This document shows positions 29,343-41,158 of a stretch of DNA of 64,000 nucleotides, in pieces (the first letter of the stretch is position 1; each line of letters begins with the position of its first letter). A program made the position numbers and the translations under genes. Origin of the DNA: Polychytrium aggregatum. Lineage: Eukaryota > Chytridiomycota > Chytridiomycetes > Polychytriales. The stretch covers positions 248,001 through 312,000 of the forward strand of contig NW_026516236.1 of the NCBI RefSeq assembly GCF_025602895.1. The letters are read 5' to 3'. The notes below the pieces were generated by a model. It did no database searches and was not told the DNA's origin. It was given only the letters and a program-made list of their open reading frames with translations.

Positions 29343-32300
29343 TTAGCTGGCATCACAAACGACAGAGTCCATGTCGATATCGGCCGCTGTGTGGGATGGG
29401 TCGCTTTCATACTGGTTTGCACCATTATGGCTGTCGTCCCACTGCCCGTGTTCTGTTGGATAGCTCGGCATTGTACCAGGTGTCCGCCAGATGTCGACAT
29501 AGTTGGCTGCGGGCGGCGGTACGTGTTCTGGATCGACTTCGGACTGGATGCGATAGTGACGGTGTCCGGTGCTGCTGGCCAGGAGCGGGAGGTAGGGATG
29601 ATGGGCAGCAGCAGAGACCGTGTCTTGGTCACCATCGAATAGAGCAGAGACGTGAGTTTGCTGCGATGTCGGAGGTATGCTCTCGGACGTATCAAGGAAG
29701 GCGAATGCATGTGGTTGCCTCTCGGCAAGCGGTAAAGTAGAGACGGGGCATCATAAACTCCTCGGCAGCTGTGCACCATACCTGAATGCACTTTATCGCT
29801 GCCGACCAATATTGGTTCGGCTTCACCGAGTTTGTAGGTCAGAATGCGCCCTTCCTGAAATCAAGATCGTCATCAGCATCAGGACTAGAACCAGCATTGG
29901 CACTGGCGAGGACAGGTGGTTGCCCACCGATGTTGAGCGAAGACTCTGTCATCGGTGACTCGCGCCCACAGCTACCGTCACAGTCATAGTCACGCTTCAC
30001 TACCGCCGCCTGGAATATTGGCAGGCAGGGATGCATTCTCTCCCTTCCGCTCTCTTACCTTGTCTCCTGTTGACAGGTGACTGCTACCTGGGTCGATCGA
30101 GAATCCGATCCGCTGACTTGTTTGTGCGTTCCGGCTGATGCGATAGAGGACCTTTTCTGTGTTCCGGATGTCCCAGCAGAGAATGCTTGTCGACGACCTC
30201 GAGGCCGAGTACAAGTAGTTGCCATCCGGTGAAAATGACACCTGCAGCAATCAGTAGCGAGGCGGACGAAGATGACCGGGACGACGGCGAAAGGAGCCGT
30301 TCGACCACGAGCGGACGGGTGTGCGGGTGAACCAGCCAGCAGTATCAGTCATCGGATCGGTCCAGTGGAGGTGCAAAGGATGCAACAGACGCATAATCGA
30401 TCGCATGGGGCAGCATGGAAACGAGCCGGCAACCCAAGAGAGCCGTCCCTCCGGTTGCTTTCGGGCTCTCTGGGCCTGCACCAGCATCGTTCCGGCGATG
30501 TACCTGGGTGATGCCGTGGGAACTGTCCTTCAACAGCAGCAGCGGGCGGTCGTTGTCGTTCCCGTCGTAGAACCCAATCGACCCCGAGAACGATCCCGCA
30601 GCGTAGAGATTGCTCATATCGGGGCAGAACGAAATGCATGAGAGGATTCCTGCGGCAACCATGACGGACAAAGACGGTCGATCCAGTTAGAGCACTTCTT
30701 GGGTGCAAGCGCCGACTTTGATCTGCCCTAGTGGCTCCGTGCGGCGACATCGTGGATCGATCCTTGCCTTTTTGACCTTCCCTTGACCGCCTCGGCTTTG
30801 TCGTCGGTCGCTTGACAGAGTCACGGCCAGGGCAGTGTATGTCGAAAATCTCGATCAGGCTGTCGAGCCCACAGTATATCCTGTTCAGGCGACATCCAAG
30901 CGCCGAGAACCAAGCATGAGTGTCGCCGGTTGGTCCGTCGCTATCGCAGATAAGGCAAATCCCACTTGCGGAGTCGATGGAGTACTGCGGACTTACTTGG
31001 TGCCATCCGGACTGAACGCTACCGACACTGGTGCAGTAATTTGGTCTAGGTGGTCGTACAGGCAATAGGTGGCCCGCAGCTGCGGAGAGGAGTAATATGG
31101 GATACATGGCATCGTCGCCACGGGTCCGGTGGCCTGAGTGCGGATATTTTTGCTCGTGGATTGTGGAGGCGACGGATCATGCAGCCACAAAGCCGTACCT
31201 CGCCAGTGTAAGCATCCCACAGGCGTACTGGGTGGTCTTTTGAGCTTGACAGAAAGCAGCAGGTCGAGGGATCTGATGGACGGGCGAGGGTCAAATACTT
31301 TTCCACTGCGTGCCACTACATGCCACTGCTGCCAACAACTCGATCAGCAATGTGCTCGAAGGTGGGCTCGTCAATACCATGGCTGTATCTGGCAGAACGC
31401 ACCTGTGGACTGCATCATCGGGTACCAGCAGCAGTCGTATATACACTCGGCTTCCCTGACGGATAGCACCGGCAGAATAGGAGGATCTGTTGCGTTTGGT
31501 TGTAGTCAGAGTGGCCGAGACGGACAGGAGAGCAGTTGAGATTGATGACGTGCTGTATATCTCCTCGGCTGCGATATCGTCCACGCATCCCTCGGGCACG
31601 GCATATTGCCCACGCCGATATTGACTGGCCCAGCGATCGTGCTGCCCAGTATCTGACGGACCTGCGCTGTGATCTTGGTCATCCAACCAGGTCTGGGAGC
31701 TGCAACGCATGAGGGTCCGGAGGGATATTTTGCCTTCAGTACGTGGCGTCGGTCGACCAGGCGAGCGAGCGAAAGAGAAATATCAAAGAAGAAGCCATGC
31801 CTGTTGAAGAGCCGCATCACATTGTCGTTCGAGTTTGAGAGCAGACATGTGCCGTCGGGACTCCTGCCAACCAGGACGGCGTTGGCCAAGATTGCAGCCA
31901 GCAGTCGTCCACGGGACGAATCGCCAGGGTCGGCATGAGTTAGGATCGACCGCACTATGAGTTGATGAACCGGTGGCCGCGCTGGCAGATCGGGTGATGG
32001 ATAGGCATTGCGATGGGACGGACACTGCGATCGGGCCCAAAGAACTCTCAATCTCGATGGGGTTGCCAATGCAGTATCCGCACATGCACCGCCGCTCTTA
32101 TATACGTTTCTGCCGGACGCAAGTTCCCCGGCTACTGCATGTTAGAGGCAGCCGACCTACCATTGCACCGACTTTACAAAGTTGGGTTCGGTCGGATTGA
32201 CGGCGCCGAGGCCGCCCCGGATGTCCAGGGTCTTCCATGAGTCGGCCACGGATCCTTTGAAGGGAGCAGCGGCTACTTTCCGGAGCGGATATGCTGGTGC

Positions 32301-32438
32301 ATCGCTGACGAGTGAGTCTTTGTGAAGCCGAGAGATGGGTGGATGTGGGTTGGAGGATTGTGGGTGGACGGATCTCTGTGCTGAAGTGGGATCGCGACCA
32401 GCAAATGTGCCCTCTTTGCAATCCGTCGCTGCCATCAT
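29343..32438 (-). CDS. WRAP53: WD40 protein WRAP53/TCAB1 (telomerase and Cajal-body RNP factor)
   Basis: WRAP53/TCAB1 binds the CAB box of scaRNAs and telomerase RNA; its yeast relative is Swt21. Supported exons (complement): 32161-32438, an exon from 31863 down to about 31806, 31403-31445, 31199-31272, 30997-31079, about 30717-30880, 30504-30649, 30059-30241, 29782-29854, 29343-29623. Motifs follow the family order: VKSVQWSPDGTCLLSNS, YDCCWYPMM, STCCFLSSSKDHPVRLWDAY, YDHLDQITAPVSVAFSPDG, IYCGLDSLIEIFDIHCPGRD, SCISFCPDMSNLYAAGSFSG, SFSPDGNYLYSASR, LCWDIRNTEKVLYRI, TSQRIGFSIDPG and the last blade VSAAAHHPYLPLLASSTGHR. One or more exons between 31446 and 31800 are unresolved. The exon ending near 30717 has an alternative donor at 30696, also in frame. 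The C terminus is acidic, as in animal WRAP53. Confidence 0.88.
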
Positions 32439-32905
32439 CGGGCATGGCTGGAGCCTCTTGGCATCGTCGAGGAATGGAACTCACCAGGCGGAGAGGCATC
32501 CGTCGGGGACATAGGGGGCGGATGTGTCGACAAGCAGCGGGAGAAGAGGGTAGATCAAGCCAGCTGCGAGACCAACATCGGAGATCGGGTTTGATGGCTT
32601 TTTGGCGCCGATACCTTGCTGTGTCGGGGTGAGTTCCCTCGCGGAACTTGGTATTCCTGTTCAGCACCACAACCACAGACACAGCTGCTGTGTTGTGGAC
32701 CGCACAGTGGATTATGCAGCTGGCGACGATGTATGTATATTCAGTCACCAGACGATAGTGGTCGCTGGCTTCAGCATGAGAGCATCTTCTCGATTGCAGA
32801 AACCTCGCGACGGGGCCAGATGCATGAGGCCGAGGCAGTCGGCGCAAGTAATCACCCAGGACAAGATTCCCCTCCAGCAACCGAGCTGCGGCGCTAGTTT
32901 CTGTG
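32439..32905. other. Intergenic, no gene recognised
   Basis: This lies between the 5' end of WRAP53 and the 3' end of SEC20, both on the minus strand. It presumably holds the WRAP53 promoter and SEC20 3' UTR; no coding exon or repeat was seen. Confidence 0.5.
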
Positions 32906-34445
32906 CTAGACAAACATTCCGTTGCTCTCCCCATCAAAGTCGAAGCGGTCGTGATGGTCGTGGTGCTCGTGGTGGTGCTCGTGGGCGTGGTCAGAAGCAT
33001 GGCTGTCCCCGTTTTGAGCCGCCTTCGGCTTCTCGGAACTTCCGGTGTGGTAGTGGTGATGGTGGTGGTGGTCCTCGACGACGGCCGGATTGACCTTTCT
33101 TGGCGAGCATGTCCACGAACCGGCGGGACACTCCTTGGAGCCGTAGGGCAGTCCGGGAATCCATACCCGCTTCCGGATGATGTGAAGCACCGTCAAACAA
33201 AACACCAGCAAGCCAAACATGATCATAACCTTGTCGGTCCAGTCTCGTCGCTTCAGGCGAGTGATGATGGCACGTCCTCCTCGCAGGGCCCGATCGTAGC
33301 TGCTGTACTCGGTGTGGGTTTTCTGTAGCAGCGCCGTGGAGTCATCTGCCCGGAGGAGGAGGGGGTCGCAAGTCAGACAGTTTGTTAGCCAAGCTTCCTT
33401 TCGATCGCTTGAAGTATGGGCGTTGTGCGATCATGAACCAAAGGCCGAGCGATCAAAGCCCTCCAGGGTCGAGGAGACACTCACTCAATGCCTTGGTTGT
33501 CTGGGCGCTTTTTTCAACCTCGGCGTTCATCATTTGCACTGCATTCTTGAGCATGCTCGTCAGCTCCGAGTTGGACTGGAGGAGCTTTTCTTCGGTGCTG
33601 GGCGGACCAACGACGAAATGCGGATTCCAAGATGGTTGAAGAGCAGCATCAGCACCAAACTGCCCGATCCAGCCCACCAGCCATATCCGGGACGGTGCAG
33701 GCACTTGGGCGGTCGGGTCAATATAACGTACTCGAGTTTCTGTTGCCACAGCTCTTGCCGCTCTGTCCCGCTGGTCTTCAGCAGCTCTTCTCGCTCTCGT
33801 TCGGCACGCCGATCCAGTTCGGATTTCATGAAGAGGTTTGTCTGTCGAATGCTGATCTGGAGTCTGCGGGTGATGGGAGGCAGAGTCAGGGGAGAAAGAC
33901 TCTGCTCAAGTCTCGGCGCCGTGCAGCGCAGAGTAACCGACAGAAGCCCGACCGGACCGAGCGGATAGATCCATCGACATCCATATCAGCCGGGCGCCTT
34001 CCAGTTCCTCCGACAGGTTGGCTCAACTTTACTGGCGGTGCATTCCATCGTGCCGTTCGAGCCTGCCGAGGATCCATTCCGAGGATGTGCCGTCATAGTA
34101 TTCGGCCTGCAGCCGCAGGTTCTATTGGAAAGGGATATTCAGGGATACGGCTCTGCCAGCGATGCTCGAGAACCAAAGGTCGTTCGTTGCCATCGAGGAA
34201 CGTGTCTGCCTCATAGCGCACACGGCCGGTAGCAAATCGATTGGCTCTACCTGGATGGCTTGCTGGAGCGCTCTCATCTGCTCCCGCAGGTCCAGATTCA
34301 GATCGTTGATGAGCTTGACGGATGCCACTTCCTTGAGCTCGGCGATTGTGGCTTCGATGGCAAGCTCTCTCCTCGACAGCTGTTCCAGGCTCTGATGAAC
34401 CTCGGGTGCGACACCGGCAGGAGGATCGACAGCACCACTCGGCAT
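32906..34445 (-). CDS. SEC20: SNARE protein SEC20 (BNIP1 family) with His-rich lumenal tail
   Basis: Sec20 is an ER SNARE for Golgi-to-ER COPI vesicles, acting with the Dsl1 tether, Ufe1 and Use1. Exons (complement) 34251-34445, 34033-34106, 33732-33863, 33485-33597, 32906-33345 give 317 residues in frame. The N-terminal coiled coil includes LEQLSRRELAIEATI and LRELMRA-like heptads. The SNARE region has TEEKLLQSNSELTSMLKNAV, TALLQKTHTEYSSYDRAL and IITRLKRRDWTDKV just before the membrane helix MIMFGLLVFCLTVLHII, with RKRVW after it. The lumenal tail (about 80 residues) is unusual: a run of six His, then a second His/Asp/Glu-rich block (HAHEHHHEHHDHHD), ending NGMFV. No HDEL-type retrieval signal is present, although yeast Sec20 has one. 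Start Met 34445 directly precedes the first coiled coil. Confidence 0.88.
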
Positions 34446-34800
34446 TTTGACGGTTTTGGCGGCGCTGGGATGTTGGGTGCAAGGGGCGACCGACAACGAG
34501 ATGCAGCAGCTGTCGACGGGTTGGAAAGGAGATGCGGGTGCAAGCCCAAGCCGTCTGAGAGGTTGCCGCGCCCAGTGTTTTTGGATCGAGCCTGAAACCT
34601 GTCCAGGCTCCCCGCTTGCCGATCTGGCGAGCAGCACATCCGTCCAGACAATCTGCACTGGTGATAGCACCCGCCCCATGTACTCCCGACACTTCGCATG
34701 GACACGGTCAGATGTGGGCGTATATTATGAAGGCACAATCAAAGTTTCAAAGCAGGCTCACGCAAGGGTGGCCCTTTGGTTCCAAGCGCATGGCAGGTAA

Positions 34801-35570
34801 CTAGAAGAGGGATTTGATAGCAGAGGTAATGGCGGGCTGGAAGGCGAGGAACGCGCTGTAGCCGGCCGAGATGAGGGTCACTGCGATGGTGCCGGAGACA
34901 CCCATGGTTCGGGTCGGTCCAAAGGCCCGCTTGTTCTTCTCGTTGAGGAAGGTCAGGTCCGCATGGAGGTAGCGGGCGATCAGCAGGATAGCCAAAGAGG
35001 AGTGGAGATAGAGGCTGTTGGCGCCGTTCAGCTCGGCAAAGCCCAGGACGAGGAGAGCCAAGGGAACATGCTCCGTGAAGCTGCAGGGTGTACGGAGAGA
35101 TGTGGGAGTGAGTCCGAGGATGCAAACAGACAGACAACGGCTGGCAGAGTTGCTCATGATCAACCAACGATGGTCATCACGGCAACGGATCCGATGACAT
35201 TGCACCCCAAACAGGGAGCCAAGCGGCAGCAACGTACTTGGCATGGGCTCGGATGGCGCGGACAAGCATTTGGACGCCGTGCTCGATCTCATCGATCTCG
35301 GCTGCAGAACAGAGCGGGCTATTCAGCATGGAGCGTGCGAACACAGTGTCAAGCGCTCGATTGATGTAGTTGCCGTGGGGGGATCTCGTTCAACACACCT
35401 TGGCTCTTGCCGGCCGCTCGGGCCTTCTCAACCAGGCCCTCGCCGGCTCCGATCGAGACCTTGTTGGCGACACGCTGGCCGATGACCTTGAACATCAGGT
35501 AGGTCTGGTAACCGCCAAACAGAAGCGACCATGATCCGACAATGGGAACGAGAGGAGGGTGGATGGACAT
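34801..35570 (-). CDS. MAPEG-family membrane protein, 3 exons
   Basis: MAPEG proteins are four-helix membrane enzymes of glutathione and eicosanoid metabolism (microsomal GST and relatives). Exons (complement) 35399-35570, 35238-35301 and 34801-35080 give 171 residues. Helix 1 is VPIVGSWSLLFGGYQTYLMF. A loop with VEKARAAGKSQ precedes the signature region RAIRAHAKNFTEHVPLALL (the family's R-A-H-x-N-F-x-E motif), formed across intron 2 where the Asn codon is split. Helices follow at about residues 95-110, 120-135 and 150-165. Upstream in the same frame an extra 46 codons exist (HRTTPHH-type repeats), but these read through a simple-sequence tract. The Met at 35570, right before helix 1, fits the family length (140-175). 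Substrate cannot be inferred. Confidence 0.88.
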
Positions 35571-35643
35571 GGCTGGGCAAAGAGGCGCGGTGAAAGGGGG
35601 TGGAGATGGACGAGCTGTGTGCGGCAAGGGGCCGATGATGCGA

Positions 35644-35695
35644 TGCGGTGTGGTGCGGTGTGGTGCGGTGTGGTGCGGTGTGGTGCGGTGTGGTG
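35644..35695. repeat. GGTGTGGTGC decamer, about 5 copies
   Basis: Five near-perfect GGTGTGGTGC units lie 74 bp upstream of the chosen MAPEG start codon, in its leader or promoter. Confidence 0.95.
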
Positions 35696-36647
35696 AGAGG
35701 GCCATGAGTTGATAGGTTTTATCTGGATGGCAGGATCAATTTGTCAGCGCGCGAACGAGGGGGCGCCTGGGGCCGCCAAGCCCGCAGCAATTCGTAAGCG
35801 GGTTGCGGCCGAGCACCAGGGAGGAGGAGGGGCCGTATGTGCACCCCGAATGGTTCGCCGGTATCGGCGGTGGCAGTTTGCAGTGGGCACGACTGCCAAC
35901 GATGCCCTGGGGCCCATGGCCGCCATGGTGGATCGCACCCCTGTTTGTGGGGCCCTCAGGTTTTTCCGGCTTGCGGTTCATCCGGCCGTCGAAATGCCAA
36001 TGGCGTGCCACAGCTTGCCACTCTGGCGGCGGTGGTGCTTGGATCTGATCGCAGGCGATCCCCCAAAGTCGCCGTGCCTTGGGTATGCCCCAAGCACATC
36101 CCCACCCAATACTGCGTTGGGGGTGGCTGGTCTCGCCCAAGTTCCATTATTCGCAGACCCGAATGGCTCAGAGCCCAACAAAGCCAGACACCCAGCGATT
36201 CGGTCAACGACCAAACGATCTGCTGCTGATGCCGCTCTGATGCCGCCCTGATGCTGCGTTGGGTATGGTGTATTTGACAAACTGCAGCGGGCCGGACAGA
36301 GAGTCTCCTTCCTCCCGGCTGCTCACACTGATTGCTACAACATGCAATTTCAAAACAAAAAGAGTGCTGTGGGCCGAGTGAGTTCGGCATCGTGCGCGAG
36401 TGTACTGTGGGTTGAGCGCCGATCTACTCGTAGGCCGGTTGGTTGGCTGGTTGGCTGGTTGGCTAGTTCAGACAAAGATTTGCTCTGGTGTTGGGCAGTT
36501 GGCCAACCGGCTGGGCGATGCTGGGATACCACTGAATCGATTATGGCGATCGCTATCGAAGCATATACGTGGAAGCGAGTCTCCCATGAGACCGTCCTAT
36601 TACTGGCTGACTGAGCGTGCTTGCTTGCTTGTGACTTAGATCTGGAT
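35696..36647. other. Intergenic, no gene recognised
   Basis: Open frames of 130-180 codons occur on both strands between 35700 and 36390 but share no motif with known families and have no paired splice signals. A TTGGCTGG tandem repeat lies at about 36438-36468. It holds the promoter of the MAPEG gene and the 3' flank of the DnaJ gene. Confidence 0.45.
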
Positions 36648-38251
36648 TTACTGACTGCGGATGGCCTTGGACTTGCTTCTGCCGCCGTCTTCGAGGACCT
36701 GGGGAACGCCGTTGACGACCATCTCCCGTGTGACCCGTCCGTTTCGGTCCTGAACAAGGGTCTCGACGGTCTGGTTCCCAGCTGAATCGGTCGTGGTGGT
36801 TACGGTGCGCCTCTCGCCGTTGACGATGGTGGTGCTGGAGGAGCTCGAGGTCATAAATGCGCCGTTGTTGCCCCCGGAGCTGCTGGTGCTGCTGAAGGAC
36901 ATGAACGACGACCCGCCGTTGCCTCCGTTCACGAAGCCGCCAAAGGGCTGGTGCATCGACAGACTGCCAAAGGGCGAGTGCATCGCAAAAGGATCGGCAA
37001 CGCCTCGCTGTTGGCCAGGCACCCCGCCCTGCTGCGGTCTTGCCCCAGGGCTGAAGAACGGGTCATTGGCAAAGACATCGAATCCGAACGGGTCGCGGCC
37101 GAATGGATCGCGGAAGGCTCGAGCGAACGGATCCACTCCGCCAAAGAATTGGCTAGTGATTGTTCGACGGATGGGAGGAAAGGAGAAGGAGAGGGCAGTC
37201 GCAACACAGTTAGTTGGTGTTTTGTTGGCGGCCGCTCGATCGGTCATTTGAGCGGCGCCGATTCTTGCGCGGCAAAGACATGGACTATATATCGGTATTA
37301 CTCGAACGGATGACTATCGCCACAGCGACGCCGCCCCGACAGCCTACCGAAAGATCTCGTGAGGGTCGTGGAACTGGAATCCGGGATGGAACCCAGGCCG
37401 GAAGCCACCCCGTCCGAACTGCTGCTGGTTGCTGGCGGGGCCGTTCTTCAGACCATCGATTCCATAGCTGTCATACATCTGTCGCTGCTCAGCTGCGAGT
37501 GGGAAGGCGAGAATATGGGTTGGCTGTAAGTTCCTGGGCGACACACAGCTTCGCTTGCACTGCATGGCGAGTCGATCGGGGCAGCTCGGTGTGGCTGGCA
37601 CTCAGGCGATACTTACGATCCTTGAGCACCTCGTATGCCTTTGCACGGGATGTGTCAGTCTCTGCTGCTGGCGGAACACCGGGGATTCTGACGCCACGCA
37701 GATAGCACGGGGCATCGCTTACCTCTGATATGAGCTTGAACCGATGCTCTGCCTCATCGCGGTTGTCGGTGTTCTTGTCTGGATGCCATCTCAGCGCCTC
37801 CTTTCGGTACGCTGTCGGGATATTTGCCCAAAGGAGAGGCCGTGTCAGCATGTGTGTTCATGTCACCGCAACTGAGTGTGTTCATGCCACCGTAGCCGAG
37901 TGTGTTGCTGCTCAATCCGACCGAACGGGCATTTTGTGGTGTTGCTCGTTCCTTGAGCGGCTCACCTCGTTTGACTTCATCTGGGTTGGCAGATCGAGAG
38001 AGGCTAGTATCCATCGGTATCCATGAGAAAATGGCTATGCGTCAGTGGATGCACTCAGAGTCTCCGGGCAAGCCATTGCTCGCGAGCATCCCCGGAGCAA
38101 CCACACCCCAGATCATCCAGCCGCATCACATTACATCGCATTGCTTCGTATCGCATCGCATCACATCGCATCGCACCGAGTTGATGCACGGCAGTTCAGT
38201 ATGCGCCTACCCTAGTATTGCGTAGTAGTCCACTTGCTCGGCGGACTGCAT
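36648..38251 (-). CDS. DNAJB6-like J-domain co-chaperone, 6 exons
   Basis: A class B Hsp40 that stimulates Hsp70 ATPase. Exons (complement) 38211-38251, 37966-38003, 37723-37811, 37617-37638, 37348-37492, 36648-37152 give 279 residues; every junction is in phase. The J domain (residues 8-75) reads [22 protein letters not shown], then [12 protein letters not shown] with the HPD triad, then FKLISEAYEVLKD and [13 protein letters not shown] Gly/Phe region follows with DPF repeats ([24 protein letters not shown]). A Ser/Thr-rich segment about residues 195-235 ([24 protein letters not shown]) leads to the [17 protein letters not shown] strand region, the same order as human DNAJB6/B2. The exons of 22, 38 and 41 nt are very short but each is required for the J domain. 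Intron 1 contains ATCGC-rich repeats (about 38115-38180). Confidence 0.93.
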
Positions 38252-38615
38252 TCTCGTGGGCTTGTGCGGTATTTGGCGAGGGATTGATGAATCGCAAATG
38301 CAGCGGGCAGCAGATACCCTGCGGGAACGGGGGTGCGTCAGCGGAGAGGCTGCTTTTGAGGGCGCCCCCGAATCCAGGGCGGATGGCGGCCTTCTCCGCG
38401 CTGATTGGTCGCGAAGGTGCGAGAACCAACGGCTGCAACCACACTGTGTGTGCAAGGCCCAGCACCGCTCGAGCCGGCTCGAGCCATCGATCCAGCCAGC
38501 GAACCAGCCAGTGAACCAGCCAGCCAGCGAACCAGCCTGGCTCGATCGGTCCCAGCGCCCGCACATGCGCACCGCTCCCCGATCTCGCTGACATCTGCAA
38601 CGACAGACGCCTGCC

Positions 38616-41158
38616 ATGGTCACTTACGGAGGAGGTATGTCTGCAGCAGCGAGCCGCCCAAGCTGTCCGCATCCGCATGCAGCTCCAGCGGCGATGGCCG
38701 TCGACTCACCCTCCTTTTCCTCCGCTGTGTCCTCGCGGGCTTGTCGATGCAGACGAGGTTTCGGCCCTCGTTCTGGATGTCGGATCATCGTCCACCCGCG
38801 TTGGGTTCGCTGGCGAAGACACCCCCAAGGCGGTCTTTCCAACTGTCGTGGGATCGATTGCTGGAGAAGCCGGTGCAGCCGATGCCCAGGGCGATACGAT
38901 CATGGGTGGTGGTGATCGTGCCCCGGCAACAAAGAAGAGCAAGCGATTCCTGGGCGAAACCGAAGTGTATTGCTGGCGGGAGAACATGGACATCCGCAAG
39001 CCCGTGTCTCAGGGCCTTGGTGTGTATCTGTCAAGAACCAGAAAGCCTGGTTGTGACAGGGCAGTGCCCTCTCTCGATCCATGGTCGAAACGGATCGGCG
39101 GAGATGCTGCAGGAGGCGATGCCCCATCTAGTCCGATGCCTTTCGCATCGCAGATCACTGGCATCTTATCCTCCACCAGCCGCCGGCTTCTTGCTGACCA
39201 ACGTCCGACGTTATCCTCTGCAGTTCAGAACTGGGACGAGTATGAGGCCGTCTGGGACTATGTCTACTCTCGGAGGATGAGAATTAACCCCGCCGAGCAC
39301 CCGCTCCTCCTCTCCGAGCCGGCCTGGAACCCGCGCGAAGATCGAGAAAAGCTGATGGAGCTGGCGTTCGAGACCTTCAAAGTGCCTGCTTTCTACTTGG
39401 CCAAGTCGCCTGTTCTGACAGCGTAGGTTGATTGGCGCTCGGTGCGATCAGCGCAGGCAGCGGATTGACTTGGTGTGTGCCCAAAGCAGGCGCAGGGTGG
39501 TTCAAGGCTGACTCCGACGATGGCGATCGCACTCTTTGCCCGCATCACTGCTTCCTAGGTTCTCCTCTGGTCGAGCTACGACCCTGATCATCGACTCGGG
39601 AGCCACGGCCACAAGTGTTGTGCCGGTATTCGAAGGCTATGTTCTCAAACGAGGTTGGTAGATTGCCTGGCCACGTCGGGCCAACAGAGAGATATCGGTG
39701 TCAGACAGGCAGTCGTCGCTATCAAATCGGCCGAGGCGCCAACCCAACCCGGCTCTCTGGCAGGCGGCTCTGCGTGTGGCTGCTGATGGGCAGTTTCTGC
39801 GAGAGTGTCGGTCCGCTGCAGCATGTGCCAATGCATTCTTTGCTCAAGTATTTTCTTCGGTCGCGGCTGACTCGTATGCACATCTGGTGACCAGGCATCC
39901 AATACCAGGCCCTTGCCGGAGACGCTGTCTCGAGCGAGATTGCCCACTATCTCTCCAGCTCCGGCATCGACGTTGTACCGCAATACAAAGTGCTCTCCAA
40001 ATCCCCCTCTGATGCAGGCGTCCCGGCCAGCTTTGTGGAGCGCAATCGCCCCAACTCGACCGAGAGCTTCCATGCCTTGTCTGTTGAGGTAGGTTTGCGA
40101 ACCAGAGGACGCTCGCTCGGGCCGGCATTAGGTGCAGCAGCTGCAGTCGGCTATGAGCCCATACAGGTAGCCAGTTGCAGAGGGGCTCTAACGGTGTATC
40201 GACCTTCGTGAACAGCGAGTGATCAACGATTTCAAGGAGACTGTCTGCCATGTTTCTGAAAGCGCTCGCTGGGACGACCGGTAAGGGCGGCTCGACCGGA
40301 ACTGCTGACAAAGCCTCTGTGTGGGCGGGAAGCCATTTGCAGGGATGCTGAGAGACTAGGGCATGCTTATCTATCTGGTGAGCCGTATCGTGCTGGCGTC
40401 GGCTATTCCTGCTTGCTGACTCGAGTTTCTTGTCCAGGGTCATGTCCCTCCAACCCAAAAAGTCGTACGAGTTCCCCAATGGCTACAACAACTACTTTGG
40501 CCTCGAGCGGTTCAAAGCCCCGGAGATTCTGTTCAACCCCAAAGCGTCGCAGTCTGTGAGTAGCGCGGTGGGGCTTGTTGGTGGGTCGTTCCTTGGTCCG
40601 GTGCCGTTACTGACGGTGGCTTGGACGACAACTTCAGGGCAAGGTGGATGCAGGCCTACTGGGCATCCAGCAGCTGGTGGATCTGTCGATCCAGGCATGC
40701 GACGCCGATTTGCGGCCCACGCTTTACTCGAACGCAGTGTCCACGGGCGGCACAAGTTCGCTCCCGGGATTCAACGAGCGTCTCAGCGCCGAGCTCTCGG
40801 TGAATGCCAATATGGTGAGATGCATGAGGAGGGGAGAGGCTCTGGTCCAGCTCGGACATTGTAACTCCAGACATCGGACATGGGCTAGGTGCACTCGTCG
40901 CATCGCTGTGGAGCTGGCAGCATCGGCGCTGCTGATGTCGCTTTCCATGGTGATTGTGCTGCAGCCAGAGTGCTAACATCGGGCCTATCCATGCAGATGC
41001 GGGTCAAGCTTCATTCGCCCGGGAACATGATCGAGCGCAAGTTCAGTGCGTGGGTGGGAGGCTCGATCTTGGCATCGCTGGGCTCCTTCCACCAGATGTG
41101 GGTCTCGAAGAAGGAGTACGAGGAGATGGGCCCGTCGGTAGAGCAGCGTCTGAACTGA
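38616..41158 (+). CDS. ARP4: Actin-related protein 4 (BAF53 type), 9 exons
   Basis: Arp4 is a nuclear actin-fold subunit of INO80, SWR1 and NuA4 chromatin complexes. Join 38616-38634, 38753-39019, 39224-39422, 39559-39653, 39895-40088, 40216-40280, 40438-40555, 40638-40814, 40997-41158 gives 431 residues, all in frame. The start is [19 protein letters not shown], then [16 protein letters not shown], an Arp4-type insertion (about residues 45-75), [13 protein letters not shown], the phosphate/hinge motif [32 protein letters not shown] and the C-terminal [21 protein letters not shown] ending QRLN. Arp4 binds ATP but does not hydrolyse it. It lies directly upstream of INO80 on the same strand, which encodes the ATPase of one of its complexes, and is divergent from the DnaJ gene (364 bp). 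Confidence 0.96.

Noticed and set aside
35571-35705. N-terminal extension of the MAPEG protein rich in HRTTPHH
   Set aside because: It is the translation of the GGTGTGGTGC repeat; family members start right before helix 1.
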